Of a DNA stretch of 64,000 nucleotides, positions 1 to 13,774 are shown piece after piece (position 1 is the stretch's first letter; each line of letters opens with the position of its first letter). A model generated the notes under the pieces. It saw nothing but the letters and a program-made list of their open reading frames with translations, had not been told where the DNA came from and searched no databases. Both the position numbers and the translations under genes were made by a program. Where the stretch lies: NCBI GenBank assembly GCA_025359105.1, contig JANYHK010000044.1, forward strand, positions 1 to 64,000. Direction: 5' to 3'. Source of the stretch: Myxococcales bacterium. GTDB taxonomy: Bacteria > Myxococcota_A > Polyangia > Polyangiales > Polyangiaceae.

Positions 1-157
1 CCCGACCGGGCTCCGGGCGCAGGGGGAACCGATCGAGTGGCCCCTTTTCGCGACGGTTGCTCGCGCTGTCGCCGGCCCCGGCCGGCACAGCGGCGAGGCG
101 CCGCTCCGTCGTCGCCCGGCGCGCGTACCATGGCGCCACGGCCCGCGGACGGCACCC

Positions 158-637
158 ATGGCGCTGCAGGACAATCTCGCGCAGATCTACCTTGAGCTGC
201 GGCACTTCGCCAAGGCGAATACCTTGGATCCGTACTCCAACGCCGCCGCCGCGATCGTGACGGCTGACGGCACCTGCATTGCCATGGCGTGCAACAAGCT
301 GGCGCGGGGCGTCAGCAACGAGGCCTGGCGCTGGAACCGGCCACAGCGCTACCTGTGGATCGAGATGGCGCCGCGCGCGGCGATCTACGACGCCGTCCGG
401 CGCGGCCAGCAGGTTGCCGGTCAGTGGCTGGTCGCCACGGTCTTCCCGGTCGCGGACGACGCCCGCGCGATCATCGAAAGCGGCATCCGCGGCGTCGCGG
501 CGCCGGCGCCGGACCTCAGCGACCGCCTCGAGAGCGACTACTACGTCGCCGCGCAGCGGATGCTGTTCGAGGCCGCCATTCAGGTGGAGTACCTATCCGC
601 GCCGGCCGCGGCCGGAATGTTCGGCGCTTCCAGCTGA
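158..637 (+). CDS. Cytidine/dCMP-deaminase-like pseudoenzyme lacking all zinc ligands
   Basis: 159 aa. The fold signature of the dCMP/nucleoside deaminase family is readable: an N-terminal helix, a strand with AAAIVTADG, a stretch IEMAPRAAIYDAVRRG that aligns with the family's HAERNAI-type motif, and FPVADDARAIIESGI that aligns with the PCxxCA motif. Every catalytic position is replaced: the Zn-binding His is Met, the proton-shuttle Glu is Pro, and the two Zn-binding Cys are Val and Asp, while flanking residues stay family-like. This points to a maintained pseudoenzyme or a recently inactivated copy, not a working deaminase. The start at 158 is chosen because it precedes the first family-like helix; no strong ribosome binding site is visible. 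A role in nucleotide or nucleic-acid binding would be inference only. Confidence 0.6.
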   Translation: MALQDNLAQIYLELRHFAKANTLDPYSNAAAAIVTADGTCIAMACNKLARGVSNEAWRWNRPQRYLWIEMAPRAAIYDAVRRGQQVAGQWLVATVFPVADDARAIIESGIRGVAAPAPDLSDRLESDYYVAAQRMLFEAAIQVEYLSAPAAAGMFGASS

Positions 638-927
638 CACCGCAGCCAGGATCACGCCGGACCAGGAGCAGGTATGGCCGCGACTTTGGCCGCGGTTCAT
701 GGCTATTATCTCACATGTAAACATACAGTTATGTCTCATTGTTGATGAGAGATCTGGCCGTGCCCTGCTCGCCGGCGGGCGCCGACGAAATTCGTTCTTA
801 AGGACCGCCGGGCGACGCCGCTAACCCGTAAGGCTGACTCGTACTCGGACCCGCGTCCGTGGAGGCGTCTTGGCCGAGGCAGCCTGTCGCGCAACCGCGT
901 GGCGGACACGGCCTGTGCGGAGGTGTG
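638..927. other. Intergenic, locally AT-rich patch before the sensor kinase
   Basis: No gene is supported here. Bases about 695-755 are clearly AT-richer than anything nearby (ATCTCACATG, AACATACAGT, TCATTGTTGATG), which makes this the likely promoter area of the downstream kinase. GGAGG at 919-923 is the ribosome binding site that sets the kinase start at ATG 928. The frame remains open upstream to a GTG at 859, but that extension would precede the signal peptide and is not favoured. Confidence 0.4.
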
Positions 928-4095
<3,168 letters not shown>

Positions 4096-4104
4096 GAGCT
4101 TGGC

Positions 4105-4335
4105 TCAGGAAGCGGTGGTCGAGGTGCTGGTCGCGGTGGCGATGTTCGCGACGAAGGCCTTGCGGACCTCCGAGGCGAGCTTCTGCTGGTAGGCGATCGA
4201 CTCCTTCGCCATGCGGGCGGCTTCCTCGACGGCGACCTGCGTGTTCGCGGCCGCGCGGGTCGTCTGCTGCTCGACCATGTCCCACCAGAGGTTCGCCAAC
4301 TGCTGCGCCTGGGTCATGTACTCGTTCTTGATCAT
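4105..4335 (-). CDS. Small phasin-like granule protein
   Basis: 76 aa, almost entirely amphipathic helix with many Gln/Ala/Glu and a Ser/Thr tail, as in phasins that coat PHA granules. It starts MIKNEYMTQAQQ, with an AAGGAG-type site on the minus strand just upstream of ATG 4335. It lies next to the PhaR-type regulator gene and its promoter gap carries a candidate PhaR operator (4398-4419), the classical arrangement in which PhaR represses phasin until granules form. Assignment rests on size, composition, context and operator, not on a diagnostic motif; other small coiled-coil proteins are possible. Confidence 0.6.
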   Translation of the reverse strand: MIKNEYMTQAQQLANLWWDMVEQQTTRAAANTQVAVEEAARMAKESIAYQQKLASEVRKAFVANIATATSTSTTAS

Positions 4336-4397
4336 GGGTGGACGTCTCCTTTCGACGTCGACGCCACCGTAAGCATCCAGTGCGACGGGTCAACCCC

Positions 4398-4419
4398 ATT
4401 TTGTTGCAGTGCACAAAAT
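4398..4419. promoter_or_regulatory. Candidate PhaR operator a (phasin promoter)
   Basis: Seven-base arms ATTTTGT and ACAAAAT flank TGCAGTGC, giving TTGTTGC-AGT-GCACAA at the core. It sits about 65 nt upstream of the phasin-like start on the minus strand. It is one of six copies in the PHA locus sharing TGC-N3-GCA with TTG/CAA flanks; published PhaR sites are TGC-rich palindromes of this kind. Confidence 0.6.
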
Positions 4420-4449
4420 CGTCACCCGGCGGGGACGAGACGGGCGCCG

Positions 4450-4986
4450 TCAGCCGCGGCGGCGGGGGCGCTTCATCGCCCGCTTCAGCTCGTCGAGCTC
4501 GCGGCGCAGCTCGTCGACGTCGCTCGCCTGGGCGCTGGGGCCGGAGACTGGCGGGGCGACCGGCACCGGAGGGGGAGCCGGCGGCTGCTGCTGCCACGGC
4601 AGGCCGCCCATGAACATACGCGCGAGCGCGTTCGTCGCCGAGAAGGGCACGGTGGCGAGCGGGTTGTAGGGCGAGAGCTGCTGCGCGCCTTGCTTTGCGG
4701 ACATGTAAAGCTCCAGCGCCCACGTCATGTAGCGGCCGAAGAACTCGGCGAGCGCCTCGTCACGCATACGGATCAGCTGGACCAGAAGCGGCACGGGCAG
4801 GAGCTTCGCCTTGTGCTCCAGGATGATCTGCGTGAGCGTCGACTGCGTCAGATCCTCGTTGGTCTTGGCGTCGACGACGCGCACGTCCACTCCCTCGCGG
4901 ATGCGGGCCGCGAGCTCGTCGAGCGTGATGTAGTGGCTCGCGTCCGTGTCGTAGAGGCGACGGTTCGAGTACTTCTTGACGATCAT
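4450..4986 (-). CDS. phaR: Polyhydroxyalkanoate synthesis regulator PhaR
   Basis: 178 aa. The N-terminus carries the hallmark of the PHB accumulation regulator DNA-binding domain (KKYSNRRLYDT, then ITLDELAARI), followed by a PHB_acc domain (LTQIILEH, then a helical region about residues 75-125), a Pro-rich linker and a charged coiled-coil tail ending in RRRG. PhaR senses PHA granules and represses phasin and PHA genes. The frame is open far upstream, but ATG 4986 is the correct start because it begins directly at the conserved MIVKKYSNRR. It is transcribed divergently from the lipoprotein gene at 5161, with a perfect palindrome in the shared gap, so autoregulation and control of the divergent genes are likely. 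Confidence 0.93.
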   Translation of the reverse strand: MIVKKYSNRRLYDTDASHYITLDELAARIREGVDVRVVDAKTNEDLTQSTLTQIILEHKAKLLPVPLLVQLIRMRDEALAEFFGRYMTWALELYMSAKQGAQQLSPYNPLATVPFSATNALARMFMGGLPWQQQPPAPPPVPVAPPVSGPSAQASDVDELRRELDELKRAMKRPRRRG

Positions 4987-5081
4987 CGTCGCCTCCGCCT
5001 TCTTGAATGGTCTGCGCACGGGACCTGCTCTAACTGGCCATCTGCCTCGGCGCAAGGCGGGGAGGGCCGTACCGGCGTTCA

Positions 5082-5096
5082 TGTTGCGTCGCAACA
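5082..5096. promoter_or_regulatory. Candidate PhaR operator b (divergent promoter)
   Basis: TGTTGCG-T-CGCAACA, a perfect 15-bp palindrome, lies in the 174-nt gap between divergently transcribed phaR and the lipoprotein gene. The core TGC-GTC-GCA matches the other copies in this locus. Confidence 0.65.
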
Positions 5097-5160
5097 AAGC
5101 GCCTTGACGGGGGGGGATCCGGATCGTAGGTTCCGGCCGCCGTAGGGAGGCTTGTTGCAC

Positions 5161-6114
5161 ATGAAGTCGGGCCTTCTTTACGCGGTCGCGTGCGCCTTGG
5201 CCTTGCCGGCGTGCACGAGTAGCGCGGATCGGGCGTGTACCGTCGGGGCGGAATGCGCCTCCGGTGTATGCCGGAGCGACGGGACGTGCGGTCCGATCAG
5301 CGCCGACGGCGGCATCGACGGAGCGTCGCAGGACGGCGCGACCGACTCCGGCGGGGCAGGGGACGGCGCCTCCGCGGGCGACGGGCCACTCCCGGGCGAC
5401 GGCTCGACCGGCGCGTGCTTGCCCAACCACGACGGCACGATCGTCCGCGCGGAGGTCCCGCTCGGCCCCGGCCTTCACGCCAAGTACCGCGTCGCCCAGA
5501 GCGCGCCGGTGTCGACGGGCGGCACGACGCAAGCCGACGGATCGCGCGTGTGGGATCTCACCGTGGCCATCGCCGGCGACCACGATCTCCTCGTCGAGAC
5601 GGTGGCCCCCACGGGCCAGTGGTTCGCGGCGGACTTCCCGCAGGCGGGCTACACGGCGCGCCTGACCGACTCGTCCAATCTGCTCGGTGTCTTCCAGATC
5701 ACGCCGTCGTCGGTGCTCCTCCTGGGTGCGGTGTCGCCCTCCGGTGGCGGCAGCGCGACGGAGCTGCCGAACAGCGCCGGCGTCCCGTCGCTCGCGTTTC
5801 CCATGAAAATGGGCTCGTCGTGGAACGCCAACGTGACGGTCAACGGCAAGCTGAATGGCGTGCCGACCCTGTACGCCGACGCGTACGAGTCCTCCGTGGA
5901 CGCGCACGGCCTCATGAAGACGCCGTACGCGGAGTTCCAGGTCCTGCGCGTGAATACGAAGCTGACGCGCTCGGTCGGCGGCGTCCAGCTCGTTCTTCGC
6001 ACGTACGCGTTCGTCGCCGAGTGCGCGGGCCCGGTCGCGACGCTGCTCTCGCAGAACAACGAGGCCGCCGTCGAGTTCACGACCGCGGCCGAGGTCCAGA
6101 GGCTCGCGCCGTGA
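5161..6114 (+). CDS. Lipoprotein A of the PHA-linked envelope cluster
   Basis: 317 aa. Type II signal peptide with lipobox LPAC (Cys near residue 18), then a short Cys-containing segment (CTVGAECASGVC), an Asp/Gly/Ala linker typical of myxobacterial lipoproteins, and a C-terminal beta-rich domain starting CLPNHDG. It is paralogous to the lipoprotein at 8648-9490: both share C-x-PN-x-DG, G-x-W-x-A-x-FP and a closing Cys-containing strand. AGGGAGG (5144-5150) is 10 nt before ATG 5161 and only 1 nt before the alternative TTG at 5152, so ATG is chosen. The stop overlaps the next gene (GTGA). Function unknown. Confidence 0.85.
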   Translation: MKSGLLYAVACALALPACTSSADRACTVGAECASGVCRSDGTCGPISADGGIDGASQDGATDSGGAGDGASAGDGPLPGDGSTGACLPNHDGTIVRAEVPLGPGLHAKYRVAQSAPVSTGGTTQADGSRVWDLTVAIAGDHDLLVETVAPTGQWFAADFPQAGYTARLTDSSNLLGVFQITPSSVLLLGAVSPSGGGSATELPNSAGVPSLAFPMKMGSSWNANVTVNGKLNGVPTLYADAYESSVDAHGLMKTPYAEFQVLRVNTKLTRSVGGVQLVLRTYAFVAECAGPVATLLSQNNEAAVEFTTAAEVQRLAP

Positions 6115-7067
6115 CCCCCCGTCTCGAGCTCGCCTGCGCGCTCGCCGTCGCGCTCTCGGCCGCGGGGTGCCTCTCGCATCACCAGGGCCCGATCGCCGGC
6201 GAGCCGAAGACGGCAACGTTCGCGGATCTCGACGGCGTGAGGGTGCGGTACGTGGACACCGGCGGCGATCTCTCGCCGGTCGTCCTCGTGCACGGGTTCG
6301 CGTCGTCGCTCGACACCTGGGGCCTGGTCGTCCCCGAGCTCTCCAAGAAGCACCGCGTCGTCGCGCTCGACATGAAGGGCTTCGGCTGGAGCGACCGGCC
6401 AGAGGGAGACTACTCGTCGCGCGCGCAGGCCGAGCTCGTCATGAAGCTCGCTGCGAGTCGCGGCCTCGACAAGGTCGTCCTCGTCGGTCATTCGTTCGGC
6501 GCCTCCGTCGTCCTCGCCGCCACGCTCGCGTACCCCGAGCGCGTCGCCAAGATCGCGCTCTACGACGCGTTCGTCTACGAGGACCAGATCCCGACCTTCT
6601 TCCACTGGTCGAAGGCGGACGGGCTCGGCGAGACGCTCTTCACGCTCTTCTACAAGGAGCGCGCCGACGAGCGCATGCGCCTCGCGTTCTACGATCCGTC
6701 GTTCGTGACCGAGGCGCTCGTGGAGAGCGTCGAGGGGCAGCTGGAGCGCCCGGGCACTGTCGCCGCTGCGCTCCAGACGGTGCGGCAGATGCGCTACGCC
6801 GACGTCGAGGCCCAGTACAGGAAGGTGAACGTCCCCGCGCTGCTGCTCTGGGGTCGTGAGGACAAGGTCACGCCGCTCTCGTACGGCGAACGCCTCTCGA
6901 ACGATCTGCGCCAGGCGCGCCTCGTCGTCTACCCGCAGTGCGGCCACTTCCCGATGCTCGAGGCGCGGAACAAGTCGACCGCCGAGCTCATCGCCTTCAC
7001 CGACGACGCGAACGCGAAGGGCTCCGAGCCGAAGCCGGAGCCGAAGCCGGACACGGTCAAGCCGTGA
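6111..7067 (+). CDS. Lipoprotein alpha/beta-hydrolase
   Basis: 318 aa. Lipobox SAAGC, then an alpha/beta-hydrolase fold: oxyanion HGFASS, nucleophile elbow GHSFGAS (Ser128), acid in GREDKVTP and His in QCGHFPM. The C-terminus is a Lys/Pro/Glu repeat (EPKPEPKP). The GTG start overlaps the upstream stop (GTGA) and its own stop overlaps the next gene in the same way, so the lipoprotein, hydrolase and barrel are translationally coupled. Substrate is unknown; position inside a PHA locus suggests an ester, possibly a hydroxyalkanoate oligomer, but that is inference. Lipid anchoring places it in the envelope, unlike cytosolic PHA depolymerases. Confidence 0.88.
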   Translation: MTPRLELACALAVALSAAGCLSHHQGPIAGEPKTATFADLDGVRVRYVDTGGDLSPVVLVHGFASSLDTWGLVVPELSKKHRVVALDMKGFGWSDRPEGDYSSRAQAELVMKLAASRGLDKVVLVGHSFGASVVLAATLAYPERVAKIALYDAFVYEDQIPTFFHWSKADGLGETLFTLFYKERADERMRLAFYDPSFVTEALVESVEGQLERPGTVAAALQTVRQMRYADVEAQYRKVNVPALLLWGREDKVTPLSYGERLSNDLRQARLVVYPQCGHFPMLEARNKSTAELIAFTDDANAKGSEPKPEPKPDTVKP

Positions 7068-8644
7068 AGCGGGTACGGGCGCTCCTTTGTTGCGTCGCAC
7101 TCACCGCGATGCTGCCCCGCAGCGCGGGCGCCACCGGATTCACCGACATCGGGCAGGATCTGAAGCCGCGCGACGCCGCCGAGATCACGCTCCACGGCTA
7201 CCTGCGCACGCGCTTCGAAGCGCTCGGCAACCTCGATCTCGATCGCGGCCTGACCCCCTCCGGCGATCCGCTGTTCCCGGTCTCGCGCTCCGATCCGAAG
7301 GCGCAGTGGCTCACCTACGCGGACATGCGCTTGCGCACCGATCTGGCCGTCTACGCGCCGGGGGCCGCGGTCGCGGTGAAGGCGCGCATCGACACGCTCG
7401 ACAACTTCCCGCTCGGCGGCTCGGCCGACGGGATCCCGTCCGCCAGCACCACGCAGAGGACTCCCGGCGACGCGATCCGGGTGAAGCGCGCCTATGGGGA
7501 GGTCCTGACCCCCTTCGGTGTCGTCGTCGCCGGCCGAACCGGGAGCCACTGGGGTCTCGGCATCCTCACCAACTCCGGCGATTGCCTGGATTGCGACTCC
7601 GGCGACGCGGCCGATCGCATCGCGCTCATCTCGCCCCTGCTCGGCCACATCCTCGCGGTCGCGTACGACTTCAGCGCGACGGGGCCGTTCCAGTCGCGGG
7701 GCCCCAGCGGTCGCGCGGTCGCGATCGAGCCATCGACCAACGTGCGCAGCGTGACCGCCGCCATCCTCAACTGGCGTGACGACGTGGCCCGCGAGCGCCG
7801 CCGGGGCGCCGGCAAGGCGACGTTCGAGTACGGCGCGTATGGTGCGGTGCGGTCGCAGAAGGACGACCTCTCCGCCGCGTACCTGCCCACGACGCAGCCG
7901 CTCCCGCTCGCGCCGTCGCAGGTGATGAACCGCGGCTACCAGGCCTACGCCGTCGACGGCTGGGCGCGCCTGACGTTTCCGTTTCTCCGCATCGAGGCCG
8001 AGGCGGCGTACCTGAGCGCGACGGTCGATCAGCCGTCGCTCATCCCCGGCGTCCTCCTCCACGACAAGGCGACGTCGAACCAGATAGGCGCCGCGATCGA
8101 GAGCGAGGCGGCGCCCAAGGACAACAGCTTCGGCGCCGGGCTGGACGTCGGCTACGCGAGCGGCGATCCGGCCCCCGGCTTCGGCGTGAGCCCGAAGCCC
8201 GGCGGCCGCCCGCCCCAGACCGGCGATCTCGAGGGCGCGCAGGCGATCCCCCCGTTCGACAACAAGGTCGACAACTTCCGCTTCCACCCCGACTACCGCA
8301 TCGACCGCATCCTCTTCCGCGAAATCATCGGCACCGTCACCGACGCGACGTACCTCCGGCCGCACGCGCGGGTGCGCATTGCCAAGATCGGCAACCACGG
8401 CGAGCTCACGGGCGCGGTGGCGGGCGTCGCGTCCTGGGCGGTGTACGCCCAGTCGACTCCTGGCCAGCGCCGGCCGCTGGGAATCGAAGTAGATCCGACG
8501 CTTTCCTACGGTCACCGCGAGGGTTTCGCCGTGGCCCTCGAGCACGCCGTGCTTTTTCCGCTTTCCGGGCTAGACAATCCCGTCCAGCGCCTCGACGCCA
8601 AACCCGCGCAGCTCCTTCGCCTGCGCATGGCCTTCCTGTTCTGA
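7064..8644 (+). CDS. Outer-membrane beta-barrel protein, TIGR04551-like
   Basis: 526 aa. Signal peptide (cleavage near AGA/TGF), many alternating amphipathic strands, and a C-terminus ending in aromatic MAFLF, the sorting signal of outer-membrane barrels. Length and the opening ITLHGYLRTRFEALGNLDLDRG resemble the large myxobacterial barrel family often annotated TIGR04551; this is from memory and was not searched. GTG 7064 overlaps the hydrolase stop (GTGA). A candidate PhaR palindrome lies inside the gene 22 nt after the start. Likely a channel or surface protein working with the two lipoproteins. Confidence 0.75.
   Translation: MKRVRALLCCVALTAMLPRSAGATGFTDIGQDLKPRDAAEITLHGYLRTRFEALGNLDLDRGLTPSGDPLFPVSRSDPKAQWLTYADMRLRTDLAVYAPGAAVAVKARIDTLDNFPLGGSADGIPSASTTQRTPGDAIRVKRAYGEVLTPFGVVVAGRTGSHWGLGILTNSGDCLDCDSGDAADRIALISPLLGHILAVAYDFSATGPFQSRGPSGRAVAIEPSTNVRSVTAAILNWRDDVARERRRGAGKATFEYGAYGAVRSQKDDLSAAYLPTTQPLPLAPSQVMNRGYQAYAVDGWARLTFPFLRIEAEAAYLSATVDQPSLIPGVLLHDKATSNQIGAAIESEAAPKDNSFGAGLDVGYASGDPAPGFGVSPKPGGRPPQTGDLEGAQAIPPFDNKVDNFRFHPDYRIDRILFREIIGTVTDATYLRPHARVRIAKIGNHGELTGAVAGVASWAVYAQSTPGQRRPLGIEVDPTLSYGHREGFAVALEHAVLFPLSGLDNPVQRLDAKPAQLLRLRMAFLF
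7086..7100. promoter_or_regulatory. Candidate PhaR operator c (inside barrel gene)
   Basis: TTTGTTGCGTCGCAC: core TGC-GTC-GCA identical to operator b, with one good flank (TTG) and one poor flank. It lies in the signal-peptide codons of the barrel gene and may be a roadblock or a chance match in coding sequence. Confidence 0.4.
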
Positions 8645-8647
8645 GCC

Positions 8648-9490
8648 ATGAGAACTGCCGCCCTCCTCTCCGTGCTCCTCGGTCTCGTCGCTTGCGGCGA
8701 CAACCAGACGCACCCCGATCGCGCGACCTACGACGCCGGGTCGCAGCAGGCGCTGTCGTGCGTTCCGAACCTGGACGGCAAGATCGACCGCTCCGAGCTC
8801 GGCGCCGCCATCGGGGTTCCTGCGCGCTACCTGGTGTCGCCGAACGGCGTCACGCGCGCGGTCAACCTGGCGGGCTCCGTCGATGCTGCGGGGCACAAAA
8901 TCTGGGACTGGTCGAACGACTACGCCGACGATCAGGCGTCTACCGTCGTGGCGAGCGCGCCGGCTGGCAAGTGGTACGAGGCGAAGTTCCCCGGCGCACA
9001 GTTCGTCTCGCCCTTCGACCCGGGCGGCGCGATCGAGGCCGTGTACGCCGAGGACGACACCGCCATCTACCTCCTCGGACTCGCGTCGGCGACGCCGAAC
9101 CCCCCCGACGGGCAGACCCTCTACGTCTACGAAGCGCCCGTGCCATTCCTGCGCTTCCCGCTGTCGCCCGGCAAGGCGTGGAAGAGCATCGGTACGACCA
9201 AGAACCAGGTCCTGCGCGGGCTGCCGTTCGCCGGCAAGGACACCTACGAGGTCACGGTCGACGCCGAGGGGAAGCTCGCGCTGCCCGACGTGACCTTCAC
9301 CCAGTCGATCCGGGTGCGGACGAAGCTCACCGTGGAGCCCACCGTCGGCGCCACCACCACCCAGTTCCAGACGAGCTACTTCTTCGAGTGCTTCGGCGAG
9401 GTGGCCCGCGCCACCAGCAAGCTCAACGAGGCGAGCCCGGACTTCTCCAGCGCCCTGGAGATCCGTCGGCTCGGCCTCCCCAACCGGTAG
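8648..9490 (+). CDS. Lipoprotein B, paralogue of lipoprotein A
   Basis: 280 aa. Lipobox LVAC, no long linker, and a beta-rich domain beginning CVPNLDGKIDRSE that parallels CLPNHDGTIVRAE of the lipoprotein at 5161. Further shared positions include IWDW/VWDL, a Pro-x-Gly-x-W block followed by FP-G/Q-A, and a late aromatic-Cys strand (YFFECFG versus YAFVAECAG). It starts 3 nt after the barrel gene, so it belongs to the same transcript. The A/B pair with a barrel between them suggests a surface complex. Function unknown. Confidence 0.83.
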   Translation: MRTAALLSVLLGLVACGDNQTHPDRATYDAGSQQALSCVPNLDGKIDRSELGAAIGVPARYLVSPNGVTRAVNLAGSVDAAGHKIWDWSNDYADDQASTVVASAPAGKWYEAKFPGAQFVSPFDPGGAIEAVYAEDDTAIYLLGLASATPNPPDGQTLYVYEAPVPFLRFPLSPGKAWKSIGTTKNQVLRGLPFAGKDTYEVTVDAEGKLALPDVTFTQSIRVRTKLTVEPTVGATTTQFQTSYFFECFGEVARATSKLNEASPDFSSALEIRRLGLPNR

Positions 9491-9500
9491 ACGAGAGACC

Positions 9501-9788
9501 ATGGACAAGCAGCAAACGAGGAAGGCCTTCGACGCGTGGGAGAGCACCACGGCCGAGTACGTCGAGAAGTGGATGAAGAGCCCGCTCGTGCTCGCGCCGG
9601 TCGGGATGCTCCTGACGCAGGCGATGCGCGTCAAGGAGGCGCACGGGAAGCTGATGACCGCGTGGTGGTCGGCGCTGGGGCTGTCCACGCGGAAGGATCA
9701 GGAGCGGACGCTTTTTGCACTGCACAAACTCGAGAGCCGCCTCCTCGACATGGAAGAGAAGCTCGAAGCCAAGAGGAACAGGGGCTGA
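9501..9788 (+). CDS. PhaE/phasin-like small PHA synthase partner
   Basis: 95 aa helical protein. The middle has two amphipathic helices with Trp/Met ([22 protein letters not shown]) and the C-terminus [18 protein letters not shown] resembles the coiled-coil tail of class III synthase subunit PhaE. PhaE is normally about 350 aa, so this would be a minimal version; PhaM or a phasin are alternatives. It begins 10 nt after lipoprotein B and is followed 1 nt later by the ligase and then by a class III-sized PhaC, which supports a synthase-partner role. Confidence 0.55.
   Translation: MDKQQTRKAFDAWESTTAEYVEKWMKSPLVLAPVGMLLTQAMRVKEAHGKLMTAWWSALGLSTRKDQERTLFALHKLESRLLDMEEKLEAKRNRG
9712..9728. promoter_or_regulatory. 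Candidate PhaR operator d (before ligase)
   Basis: TTTTTGCACTGCACAAA carries the core TGC-ACT-GCA with T-rich and CAA flanks, like operator a. It overlaps the end of the PhaE-like gene, about 60 nt before the ligase start, where it could control a ligase-phaC transcript. Confidence 0.5.
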
Positions 9789-9789
9789 C

Positions 9790-11363
<1,574 letters not shown>

Positions 11364-11367
<4 letters not shown>

Positions 11368-12425
11368 GCACCGGCGGCGAAGGGAAGCGCTGGTCGAACC
11401 TGATGTCGCTCGTCACGCGGCCGCCGCCGGCCGTGGGAGCGACGCCGGCAGACGTGGTGCACAGCGAGAACAAGCTGAGGCTCTTGCGGTACCGCGGTAG
11501 CCCGAGCAAGAAGACGCCGGTGCTCATCGTGCCGTCGCTCATCAACCGGCACTACGTGCTGGATCTCGTGCCGGGCAAGAGCTTCGTCGAGTTCATGGTC
11601 GGCCAGGGGCACGACGTCTTCATGATCGACTGGGGCACGCCGACGAAGGAGGACCAGTTTCTCACCTTCGACGACGTCTGCGACGGCTACATCGGGCGCG
11701 CGATCCGCAAGGTCGCGCACCTGACGGGCAGCAAGGTGCACCTGCTCGGCTATTGCCTGGGCGGGACGCTCGCCGCCATCCATACCGCCGCCAACCCCGA
11801 GCACGTCGCGTCGATCGCCCAGATCGCGGCGCCGGTGACGTTCGGGGACGACGGGCAGCTCGCTGCGTGGACGCGCTCGCCGACCTTCGACGTCGGCGCG
11901 GTGCTCTCGGCGTTCGGCAACGTGCCGTCGTGGCTGATGCAGGCCTCCTTCCAGATGCTGCGGCCGACGATGAACCTGTCCAAGCTCGTCCACCTCGTCG
12001 ACAAGGCGGGGGACGACGATTTCCTGGAGGGCTTCCGGGCGATCGAGGCGTGGGCGTCCGACAACATCGATTTCCCAGGCGAGGTCTACCGGCGCTACAT
12101 CCAGGAGCTCTACCGGGAGGACCGCCTCATCAAGGGGACGTTTCGCCTGGCCGGCAAGGCGGCGCGCCTCGAGTCGATCACGTGCCCGGTCATGTGCATC
12201 ACCTTCGAGAACGACGGCATCGTCCCGTGGCGCAGCGCGGCCGCGATGCTCGACCACGTCGCGTCGGCCGACAAGGAGCACGTGCACCTGCCGGGCGGGC
12301 ACGTGGGCTCGGTCGTCTCGCGCGCGGCGAAGAAGCACCTGTGGCCCAGGATCAGCGGCTTCTGGGGGGCGCGTGACGGTGCCGAAAAGCGCGTGCCACG
12401 CAGCGTGAAGCTCGCGAAGAACTGA
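11364..12425 (+). CDS. phaC: Class III-type PHA synthase catalytic subunit
   Basis: 353 aa, matching class III PhaC (about 355 aa) and much shorter than class I/II (about 560-590). Lipase-like box GYCLGGT with catalytic Cys131, catalytic Asp in FENDGIVPW (about 284) and His in PGGHVGSV (about 313); the preceding [10 protein letters not shown] is also conserved in synthases. It polymerises 3-hydroxyacyl-CoA on the granule surface and normally needs PhaE; the best local candidate is the 95-aa protein at 9501. GTG 11364 overlaps the ligase stop. A strong candidate operator follows the gene. Confidence 0.92.
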
Positions 12426-12463
12426 GGGCGATCGGCGGGAATTCGTCGCACTGCACCTTGCAA

Positions 12464-12479
12464 TTGCTGCGCTGCAACA
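12464..12479. promoter_or_regulatory. Candidate PhaR operator e (phaZ promoter)
   Basis: TTGCTGCGCTGCAACA: core TGC-GCT-GCA with both TTG and ACA flanks. It lies in the 93-nt phaC-phaZ gap, 40 nt before the phaZ start. A partial second copy (CGC-ACT-GCA) sits at about 12447-12459, so this promoter may carry two half-overlapping sites. Confidence 0.6.
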
Positions 12480-12518
12480 TACAATGCGCAGCGAGGGGTG
12501 GCGAGGGATACCGACGAC

Positions 12519-13748
<1,230 letters not shown>

Positions 13749-13774
13749 CGGCGCGCGCACGAGGAGTCGAAGAA

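Noticed and set aside
5152-5154. TTG start for lipoprotein A
   Set aside because: It lies 1 nt after the AGGGAGG site; ATG 5161 has normal spacing.
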